DNA of 64,000 nt from Paraspadella gotoi (taxonomy: Eukaryota > Chaetognatha). Location of the stretch: NCBI GenBank assembly GCA_051294375.1, contig CM119263.1:3103573-3167572 (forward strand). The letters run 5' to 3'. This document shows, piece by piece, positions 11,640 through 23,228 of the stretch. The translations under genes and the position numbers were made by a program. Numbering within the stretch: position 1 is the first letter of the stretch; every line of letters starts with the position of its first letter. The notes below the pieces were generated by a model. That model was not told where the DNA came from and ran no database searches. It was given only the letters and a program-made list of their open reading frames with translations.

Positions 11640-13911
11640 TAAGATTTCCTTGATTCGATAGAAACTTTCACGATCGATTTCGGTTCTAATTTCTCTTCGA
11701 TTCGTTTTTTCTTCTTTTCGATTTCGGTTCTAATTTTTTTTTTACTTCCCTTTTTTTCCTCAGGCCCACATTACACAACAATGTTCGATACAAACATACA
11801 ACTTGTTATAAACTCTTCTTTAAAACATTCTCCGACCTACTTCTCATTCTGACCGAGATTTGACAGTGACTTATTTTTCCTCTCATCTCATCACTTTGCC
11901 TGAATCTCGCCCTTTCTTTCCTTTTATTCCCTTTCCTTTCCTCCCACTCCCTCTCCTCTCTCTCTTTTTCTACATTTTCTTTCTTTCGTCCCTCTCCATC
12001 TCCCCTCCCTCCCTCTCCCCCTCCCTCTCTCACTCCCTTCCTCCCTTCCTCTCTCTCTCCCTCTCTCCTTCCCTTCCTCCCTCCTTCTCTCCCTCTCCTC
12101 ACTCCCTCTCCTCCCTCTTTCCCTCTCTCCCTCCCCCCTCCCTTCCTCACCTGGACACCAATGAGGATGTGCTCACGTTGGGTTCGTTCAGTCTCCTGTC
12201 TCTCGGGCTTCGGCCGTCGATCCTTCCTTCGCCCGCCGCGTCCTTTCCTGCTCCGCCGCCGCCGCCGCCGACGCCGCTGCTGCTCCGCCCCTCGTTCCTG
12301 CTGTTGCATCGACTTTCGTCGCTGCTGCCGTCGTTCTTTCCGCCGTCGACGCCGCCGCCGCCGCCGCCGCAGACGACGCCGACGACTCTGTCAATCCCGT
12401 CGCGTCCGTCTCCGCCTCCGGGGGTCAGAGTCTTATTTTCCTCGACTTCGTCCGCCATCTTGGTTTCTCCTCCTCCTCCTCCTCCTCCACCTCCTCCTCC
12501 TCTTCCTCTTCCTCTTCGTTCAAATTGAGAAGAAGAAGCTAAAACGAAGGCAAAGAATTAGATGAGTTTATCACCTGTGGGCTACTTGCTCATTGTGATC
12601 ACCTCCTATCTGTCCTTAATCCCATTCACTTCATTGGATCATCTACAGGCGAATTGGATCATCTCCAGTGTCTCTAATCCCATTCACTTCATTGGATCAT
12701 CTACAGGCTGATTGCATCACCCTAATCCAATTCATTTTTTATCTAAACATCTCCTGGCTGCTTGATAACCCTAATTTTTTTACTGACATTCGCTCACCTT
12801 TTCTTCAAATCTCTTTTCTATTTCTTTAATAATTTAATATTTTAACCAAATTATCTCGCAGATTTAATCTTCTCTCTCCATTGACTAAACTGCCTTCAAA
12901 ATTGTCGAAGATTAATTTGTGAATCATCTCAAATGAGATTCAGTTATTCAATCGCATTTGCATATTGTCGTGTTTTAAATGACTTGAAATTAAATTTATA
13001 TTCTAATACCTTAAAGGTTTTATATTTCTATTTTAAATTTTCAAATTAATTACGCGATCCAATCTTCGTTATCAAAGCAATGGGTCCGTCAATTAATAAG
13101 TCAAACCTCATTACTCAACTCTATCGATTATCCTTACCCATTGGGTAAGGATAATCGATAATACCCAACTCCCCTCTACTTCCCACCCGAAACCTTTCCT
13201 CACCATCGTTCAAATAATCGTCGTCGTCGCCGGCCCCCGCCTCGCCGCCTTCCCGCCCTTTGGAGGCGTCGAGTTCTGGAATCGATCGCGAGGCGGCGTT
13301 GTCGTCGCGCGGCGTCAGCAGCGACGACGCCGCCAGATTCTCGGCGCTCCTGAAGTCGGTCGTCGACGAATATCATTAGCCATATTTTCCGAAAGCGCCC
13401 CATTTCCGCTTAGGTTAAAGATTAAGTTAGAGGTTTAGTGTTTAGTTTATGGATTCGGTATGGGGATTGGGGATTAAGGATTAAGGTTGGGGATTAAGGT
13501 AAGGGATTAAGGTAAAATATTATGAATTACTTTTTCTTTTATATTTTATTTGCTTCTTTTATTTCCTATTTCCTTCTCTCTTTCTATCTCTTCCTCCCAT
13601 CTCCTTATTTCTTCCACCCTCTCCCCCCCCCCTCTATCCGAACCTCAACGTCTTGACGGAGAGGTCCACATCCGGCGCGCAGTCTCCGAAACCGGCGTCG
13701 CGGCGTCGATCGGCCCGACTTCGCCGGAATTCGATGACGGCGCCGAAATCTTCGACGAGCGAAACTTCGCTGAGGGCGAAATCGAGATCGAGGCTGCGTC
13801 CCTCGGAGAGATCCTCCTCCGAAGCGCTTCGTGGGGGGGGGGCGGTGGGGTAATGGGGTTTCTTTCTGACCGTTTATATTCATTTTCATTTTTAGCATTT
13901 GTTTGTTTTGT

Positions 13912-13954
<43 letters not shown>

Positions 13955-13968
13955 TTTTTTATTTATAT

Positions 13969-14003
<35 letters not shown>

Positions 14004-14159
14004 TTTCTTATTTATTTATTTATTTATTTTATTTATTTATTTATTTATTCTGTTTTCAACTTATTTTTTTTATTCTTTTTTTGATGGTCTTCTTTCTTTT
14101 ATTTATTATTTTTGTTATTCTCTCCTTCATTCCTTTTACTCTTTTTTTCCTTTTTCTTC

Positions 14160-14198
<39 letters not shown>

Positions 14199-14498
14199 AA
14201 TCTCAATGAGGCCACTCCTCAATCTCAATGCCCAAAAGCGTCCAATCCTTCAGAGTTTCTGTCTCCATTTTCTAATCTCAACAACATTTTTCTTCTTTAT
14301 TTTTTATTTTCTTTTTTTAATTTATTTTTCTTTTTTTTCGTCTTTTCTTATTAATTTTATTCTCCCTTTACATAGATATTTCTATCCCTCTCTCTTTCTC
14401 TCTTTTACTTTCTTTTTCTTTTTCTTTTTCTTTCATTCCTCCCAGAGATGTGGACGCNNNNNNNNNNCCACATCTCTGATTCCTCCAATTCAAAATTC

Positions 14499-14586
<88 letters not shown>

Positions 14587-15103
14587 TCCCAATTCAAAAT
14601 ATTCTCTCTCTCTGTCTCTCTCTCTCTCCCCCTCTTTCCCTTTCTCTCTTTCTCCCTCTGCTTTTCCGTTTTCTTTTCTTGATTTATCGAGTTCGTGTTC
14701 AAAACGAAAAATTGAAAAAAATAAAATGTCATTTCCTTTTCTTCACAACGAGATTGAAATTTTAGGAAATTCGATCGGACAGAAAAAAACTTAAAAAAAA
14801 AAAATAACATCGTTCTCTCGACATCTGATGTTATTTTTTTATTCTTTTATTCTTTATTTCTTAGAAAAAAAACTTTCTCCTCCTCCTCCTCCACCTCCTC
14901 CTCCTCCTTACCCAAGAAACGGTTCCTCATTCTTGCTCTCCTTCGCTCCTCTCGTTCTTCCTCCTTCTTCCTTCCTTTCCTCTTTCCTCGCTTCCTGCCT
15001 TTCCTTCTCCTTTTCTCCCAGTTTTCCTTCTTTCTCTTCTTTCCTTCCTCCGCTTTTCGCTCCTCTCTCGTTGACTTTGGAAAATGTGAAAAGAAGAGGG
15101 GAC

Positions 15104-15174
<71 letters not shown>

Positions 15175-17917
15175 TTAACGCGCGGCGATTAATTTTAAAC
15201 TTTTCCGCCTTAAAATTAGCCGGATGTCATTAGCGGAGATGAAAGGAGAAACTCAGGAGAACGGCGACATAAAAAGGAGTGAAAATTAAGAAAAATGTTG
15301 GGTAAGATTGGGTAAGATTGGGTTAGTTTGGGTCAGCTTTTCATTAGTCTGAAAATTTTAAATTTACTCCGAGTCGAGCCTATGATGGTCGATATCATTT
15401 TGACTCATCTTCGTCATCGTCGTCATCGTCGTCATCATCGTCGTCGTCGTTTTCGTCGTCCTCATCGTCGTCGCGGCCCGACTGCAGATGGCGATGATCG
15501 CGCTTCTCGTTTTGAATAACAAAAGACTCAGTGTGTGACGCTCTCGGAATGGCGGGGGTTTTCAGTCGGCGGCGTCGGCAGCGACATTGCCGTCCCAACT
15601 CTTCGCGCCCCGGGACGAATACTGGGGGACTGAGTCCTGTCATTGACGTTCCTTGCAACGACGACGACGACGACGACGACGACGACCACGTTTTTAAATT
15701 TCTTTCCTTTTCTTTTTCCTTCTTTTTTTCCTTTTTTTTTCTCCCTTTTTTGTTTCTTTTTTGTTTCTTTTTTTGTTTCTATTTTTGTTTCTTTTTCGCT
15801 TCTCATCTTTCAAATGAATCACAATTCTTTGTATTCCAATCCTTCTTTCTAATTTATTCAAAATCTCCGTTTATAAAATAATCTTTTTTTTTCCCCTCAG
15901 TTTAACTAAAATGACGCGAAAAAAACCGAAACTCTTACGCCCCCTGGATCTTTGGTTAAAGATGAAACCGGGCGGTCTGCCCTTTCCGCCCCCCCCACCC
16001 CTGGTATTCACCCCCCCATCCACCGGCCTGTATCCCCCCACCCGCCGCCAACCCTGGGGGCATCGAAGCGAGAAAGGCGACGGACCGTTAACCCTTGACG
16101 ATTAACTGGTCACGGTTGGAATGACCTTTTTATTTTTAATTCATGAAAAAAACATACAAATATAAGTTTGATAATTATTTTAATCTTCAGCTTCTATCAG
16201 ACGTTTATATACATTTGTACAAATGAATAATTAATATAACATAATATACTAATAACTTGTTTCACTTTCACTATCTTCTAAATTTATTATTAATAATATT
16301 CTTTATATTTTTTTATATTTTTTAATTAACATTGTACAACGGGTCCTACCGTGATTAAGATCTGCAGCGCAAATTATGCAAATTGGCGTAACGGCGAACG
16401 AAGATCCATAAATCGACTCATTCCGAACTGAGGCGGCCGTGTCAAGAAGAAGAGGGGAAGGCAGTTGAGATAGAGTTGGCGATAGATTTTGAGTTCTCAT
16501 TATCGAGGCATTGGGGAAAGAAATAGACTAGAAATAGCTGAGATCCATTGTTCATTTTAGACCCCATGGTAGGCCGTGTCAAAGCTCGAATAGTATCACC
16601 ATTCAAAGGAGCCTCCTTAGGTGTAACAACAACCAAAGGAGCCTCCTTAGGTGTATCACCACTCAAAGGAGCCTCCTTAGGTGTATCACCACTCAAAGGA
16701 ACCTCCTTAGGTGTATCACCACTCAAAGGAGCCTCCTTAGGTGTATCACCACTCAAAGCAGCCTCCTTAGGTGTATCACCACTCAAAGGAGCCTCCTTAG
16801 GTGTATCACCACTCAAAGCAGCCTCCTTAGGTGTATCACCACTCAAAGGAGCCTCCTTAGGTGTATCACCACTCAAAGCAGCCTCCTTAGGTGTATCACC
16901 ACTCAAAGCAGCCTCCTTAGGTGTATCACCACTCAAAGGAGTTGTTCCCGAGTGCGTTTTAAATTCAAGAGGTGGTGGACCTGGTGGTGTCGTCATCTGT
17001 GCCGCAGCATCGAGGGCCATTGTGGGAAGAGATAATGGGCTCCTCGCTTAAAGAGGGAAAGAGATTCATCACAACCAAACGTCATTTCGAGTCAAAGTTA
17101 AATCCGACTATTCCGACCCGGGGCCATTCCGACACGGGGCCTTTCCGACACGGGCCATTCCGATCAAGTCCATCCCGACCCGGGCCATTCTGATCCTCGG
17201 CCATTCAGACACGGGCGATTCCGACCCGGACCATCAAGAACAGGCAATCCCGACCAGGCAATCCCGACCGGGCAATCCAGACCGGGCGATTAATTGAGCG
17301 CAGTTAGCGTTCAAAACGTGACGTGAATTGCGAAACGACGAACGGCGTGTAATTAGTTTTAGACGCGCGACATCGACCGTGGAATCGAATGTGTAGCCCG
17401 CGTGGCATCAAGCATCTAGCATGGCATCCAACATGGCATAAAAGGTGGCATCTAGCGTGGCATCGAGCGGGACATCAAGCGCTGAATTTAGCGAGAGTGG
17501 TTGTGGTTCCACTTTGAAATATTTCGTGTCGTTTGAGACGTCAATGGTTCAATACTCAATCCCGAGGTGCGGGAGAAAGCGAGTTGAAATAAACGAATCA
17601 AATTACTGTATAATTATAATTACAATCTTGTATGATTATCACCGACGACGACGACGACGACGACGACGAAAAAGACTTGCGCGGTTTTTCTTCGCCAACG
17701 TAGACCAACAAACAAAAGACGTAAAAGAAAACAAAGGATGAAGCAATAACGAGGAATTATTGCGGACGTGCCTGGCGACAACGACCTCTGGGGACAACGA
17801 AGCGGACATACAGACAGAAAGAGAGACAGACGGACAGACAGACAATCGTAGCCAGTCGGAAAAGGGAAGACTTATGAGGAAAGCGTCGACGCTGACGACG
17901 AAATTACGACAGAGGGG

Positions 17918-18004
<87 letters not shown>

Positions 18005-18128
18005 ATCGACGACCTTCTTACGACGAATTATGGTCAATAACCGAAACTACTAAGGCGTAAGACTGCGTTTGTCGATTGAAATGGGAAAAAGAGAGTAGAA
18101 AGAGAGAGAGAGAGAGAGAGAAGAGAGA

Positions 18129-18199
<71 letters not shown>

Positions 18200-19645
18200 A
18201 AGGGAACCTAAGCGAAAATGAATGAATAAAGAAAGACATTTGAATTCGATGAAGCAGAAAAACAAAAATGCAAAAAAAAAAAGAAAGAAAAAATTTGCGA
18301 AAAAACCGAAAAAAAAAAAACCCAAAAAAAATGATTCGAAAAAGAAGAAGAAATAAGAGAGAGATAGAGATAGAGATGATGAGAAAAGGTAGGAATGGGA
18401 GAAGGAGGAATAGAAAGAAAGAAAAGGGAGTAAAAGAGAAAACGAGAAATCGAGAGAAAGGAAATTAATAAATCTCAAAAAGGGAAAGAAATAACATGAT
18501 GGAGAAAAAAGGAAAAGAGAGGAAATATAGAAAAAGAAGGAAAGGGAAGGAAAGAAAGATAGAGGAGGAAAGGAAAAAAGGTATAGGAGGAAAGGAAAGA
18601 AAGGGAGAGGAGGAAAGGAAAGCAAGATAGTGGAGGAAAGTGAAAAAATGAGAAGAGGAAAGAAAAGCAAGGAAAGGGAGGAAAGGAAAAAAAGAAGAGG
18701 AGGAAAGGAAAGAAAGATATAAGAGGAAAGGAATGAAAGGTATAGGATGAAAGGAAAGCAAGGGAAGGGAGGAAAGGAAAGAAAGTGAGAGGAGGAAAAA
18801 AAAAGGAGAAGAGGAAAGGAAAGCAAGAGAAGGGAGGAAAGGAAAGCAAGGGGAAGAAAAGGAAAAAAGGAAGAGGAGGAAAGGAAAGAAAGCAAGGATG
18901 AAAAGGGAAAATAATTTAGACGCGAATCTCTTTACCTTCATTCGATCGTTTCTCAGAATCTTTTTTCTTCGCCACCGAATTCGTCGTCGTCTTCGTCGTC
19001 GTCGTTTTTGTCGTCGTCGTTTTCGCCGGCGGCTGCTGCTTATGCGACGGCTGAGGCGGCCGCGGCGGCGGGGACGGAGTTACTTCGTCGTCGAAGTTGT
19101 TGGCGGAAGACGTCGCTGAGAGCGACTCTTCTTGCTCCTCTTGGATTCGCTCCAGTTTAGGAATTTGGGAGGCGAACCTGGAAGAATGAATGAATGACTT
19201 AAGGAATGAATGAATAAATGAATGAGTACGTGAATGGATAAGTCATTGAGCTAGGATATGTGATGCAATAAAAAAAATTGTCAGGATCATAAAACGCAAC
19301 AGAAATTGAGATCAAAACGAATAAGTTAAGAGAAAAATCCTTTCCATTTAATTTTTATGTTAGCCTTATTTTTATCCGGGAAAGTGAAATTTAAAATATT
19401 TCTTGATATCGAGAAATGCAAAACTCGTCATTAGTAACGTCGCTTCAAAGTTAAATATTTTGAAAATTAGACTTTCTATGTATTAATAAGTGAGTCATCT
19501 GAGCGAATTTTAATTTAACTATTGCGTCATAATATATAATATATAATTAAACGAAGAAATATAAAATGAGTATAATAATACTTAAGAATCTCGCGTATCT
19601 CCTCCCTCGACCCATTTTCCTTCTCCCCAAATCTCGCACCTTCTG

Positions 19646-19715
<70 letters not shown>

Positions 19716-22103
19716 GTTCTCTTCTCTCTCTCTCTTCTTTCTCTTGTCTCTTTTTCGAAAACACAATCTATTTTGTCCGAAAGATAATTGGCAGCGATAC
19801 GAAAGGATCAGTGGAGTTTTTCCCTTCGGGGATGCCANNNNNNNNNNNNNNNNNNNNNNNNNNNNNNNNNNNNNNNNNNNNNNNNNNNNNNNNNNNNNNN
19901 NNNNNNNNNNNNNNNNNNNNNNNNNNNNNNNNNNNNNNNNNNNNNNNNNNNNNNNNNNNNNNNNNNNNNNNNNNNNNNNNNNNNNNNNNNNNNNNNNNNN
20001 NNNNNNNNNNNNNNNNNNNNNNNNNNNNNNNNNNNNNNNNNNNNNNNNNNNNNNNNNNNNNNNNNNNNNNNNNNNNNNNNNNNNNNNNNNNNNNNNNNNN
20101 NNNNNNNNNNNNNNNNNNNNNNNNNNNNNNNNNNNNNNNNNNNNNNNNNNNNNNNNNNNNNNNNNNNNNNNNNNNNNNNNNNNNNNNNNNNNNNNNNNNN
20201 NNNNNNNNNNNNNNNNNNNNNNNNNNNNNNNNNNNNNNNNNNNNNNNNNNNNNNNNNNNNNNNNNNNNNNNNNNNNNNNNNNNNNNAGAGATAGGAAGAG
20301 AGAGAGAGATAGGAAGAGAGCCAAATGGGGACGAGACAAAAAAGAAAGAAGCGCCAATGAAAGAGATAAAAAGATTAATTAAGAAAAGAAAAAAATCAAA
20401 GTTACGAAGAGAAGAATTTTCAACGGAAAAAGTTCCAGACTTGGATTCACTTCGCACTCACCTCGACTGTAAAACGAACTTACCCAAATCCTACACGCAA
20501 TCCTTCTTACCTCTCTTAAACCTATTGAGATTGAATTCGTTAATCTTATAGTACGATAAGTATCTAAAGTAAAATATCATACTAAGATCTCAAAATAATT
20601 TTAAGTTATAAACAATACTAAAAAATATACAAAACTAAAAAATAAACCACATTTAAAGGCAGAGTACAAACTTGTGATAAATAGCATAATTTACAACAAC
20701 ATGCAAATAATAAAAACGAATTTTATCTAAATAGGTATTACACCAAAAAAAAAACCCTTCTTGGCCAATCACCCCAGATCCAGCCCAAGCCCCTTCTCCC
20801 ACCTCGGAAATGACTTGGCCTCCAACAGCGCCATCTCTTGAGCGTCAAATTCGTCCAACGTCTCCGTCAAATCCGACGCCGGCGACGACGCGGCGCCGCC
20901 AACGCCGGTGACGCCGTCGTTCAGAATTGCCACCTGCGGACGGAAGAGGACGTCGTTGTTGTTGTTGCCTTCGTCGTCGTCGCTTTCAGTGATCTAATCC
21001 GGAAACCGTCGTTATGACAACCAACAACCGTCGTCATGACAACCAACAACCGTCGTCATGACAACCAACAGCCGCTTTATCGAGTTTTACGCCAGACGAA
21101 ACTTTTTGTTTGTTTATCGACGCGAAAATAGAAAGAAAAAAAAAACATTTTAGTTTCTCTTTCGTCGAAAGAAAAAAATAATAAAAACCTTTTTTTCTTT
21201 TTTGCTAAAGAAAAAAAAAACTTAAGTCGTCTTTTCTAATAAAAACAAATCCTTTTTCTCATCTGGAAGTAGAAGGGGGGGAGAGAGAGGGGAGAGAGAT
21301 GGGAGAGATGAAGAGGGGGGAGGAGAGAGGAGCAGGGAGAGGAGAAGGCGGTAGAGAGAGGAGGGGGGTTGAGAGACGAGACGGGAGAAAGAGAGTTGAG
21401 AGGGGAGAGAGAGGGGCGAGAGAGAGGGGGGAGAGAGAACGGGGGAGGCGCATCGGTTGATTATAATTTTGTTGTTATCAGTCCGTCTGTCTTTTCGGTC
21501 CGTCTGTTGTGATTCCTTAACTTCCGTCTGATAACGATTTCCCAACGAAATGATATTTTGATAATATGATATTACTGCGCTGATGTTATTCATCGGTAAA
21601 ATCGTTATCATGATCGTCGTAATATCATCATCATCATCATATTCATTATTATCTCCATCACCATCATCATCATCATCATCATCATCTCCATCACCATCAT
21701 CAACATCATCCTCATCATCATCATCACCTCGTCAATAGCGACGCCGTCGTCGAAGAATCTCGCGGCGTCGCCACCTTCCGGCGTCACGAGTCCGTGAGGC
21801 GACGCCGGCGGAGAAGTGAGGGAGGAAGACTCCTCCTCAACTGGGAGAGATGGAGGAGAGAGAGGGAGAGGGGGAGGAGGAGAGAGGGGAGGGGAAAGAG
21901 AGGGAGAGGGGGAGAGAGGTTGAGGGAGAGACAGAGGAGAAAAGAGAGGGAGAGGGGGAGAGAGGGAGGGAGGAAGGAAGCAGAGAGAGGGGAAGATTGA
22001 AGAGGGAGAAGAAGAGACGAAAATGAGAGAGTTGGGAAAGAGAGGGAGGGAGAGGATGGAGAGGGAAGATTTTTCAAAAGGTAAGAGTTATAATGATGTA
22101 AAG

Positions 22104-22166
<63 letters not shown>

Positions 22167-23057
22167 CTTACGCCTTTTATCGCCCAGACGCGTGAGTTTG
22201 ATTGCCTCATCGTTCACCTTTCACCGTCGCCTCCTTCTCCTTCTCTCTTCCGTGAATCTTTTCTTTCACTCACTTTTACTTTTTCTTTCACTTTTTCTTT
22301 CACTCACTTTTACTTTTTCTTTCACTTTTTCTTTCACTCACTTTTACTTTTTCTTTCACTTTTTCTTTCACTCACTTTTACTTTTTCTTTCACTTTTTCT
22401 TTCACTCACTTTTACTTTTTCTTTCACTTTTTCTTTCACTCACTTTTACTTTTTCTTTCACTTTTTCTTTCACTCACTTTTACTTTTTCTTTCACTTTTT
22501 CTTTCACTTTTTCTTTTACTCATTTTTACTTTTTATTTTACCTTTTCTTTCAATTTTTCTTTTACCTACTTTTACTTTTTCTTTCACTTTTTCTTTCAAT
22601 TTTTATTTCTCTCAATTTTACTTTCTCTCTCACTTTTTCTTTCACTCACTTTAACTTTTTCTTTTACTTTTTCTTTTACTTATTTTTCCTATCCTCTTTT
22701 TTTTAATAAGTATTTTTTAATTTTCCTAATGAGCTTATATTCTTTTTTTTACGTTCTTTTCTCTTAATACTCTTAATTTTCTTTTTTTTTCTGAACAAAA
22801 TCTTCAATTAATATTTTTTTTCTTTTCCCTTTTTCTCCTTTTAACGTTTCGTCCCATGTTTTCCTAATCACGTTTTAAATAATTAAAAGAAGAATTCTAT
22901 CTTTTTACTTCATTTTCCTTTTCCTTCTTCCACTTTTTCCTAGTTTCCTTTCCATTTTTTCCTTCCTCCACTTTTTACTCCTTTTTGCTTTCCCTCCATT
23001 TTTTTTTCTTTCGCTACACTCGCGTTAATTACCGCAAATTAAAGTAATTTGCCTCCA

Positions 23058-23090
<33 letters not shown>

Positions 23091-23187
23091 GAATTAAAAG
23101 AGAATCAAAGAAGGAAAAAATCAACTTAAGAAAAAAAAGTAAATTAGGAAAAAAAAGAAAACAAACCAAAAAAAAAGAAAAAGAGTG

Positions 23188-23228
<41 letters not shown>

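Noticed and set aside
13550-13860. Plus-strand ORF across 13.64-13.83 kb (acidic, plausible protein)
   Set aside because: The minus frame fits the phase of the neighbouring minus-strand exons; kept as a rival reading only.
16602-16942. 30-bp repeats as a CRISPR array
   Set aside because: Units are contiguous with no unique spacers, and this is a eukaryotic genome.
22023-22767. 220-codon plus-strand Phe/Ser/Leu ORFs
   Set aside because: Translation of a T/C-rich minisatellite, open in two frames.
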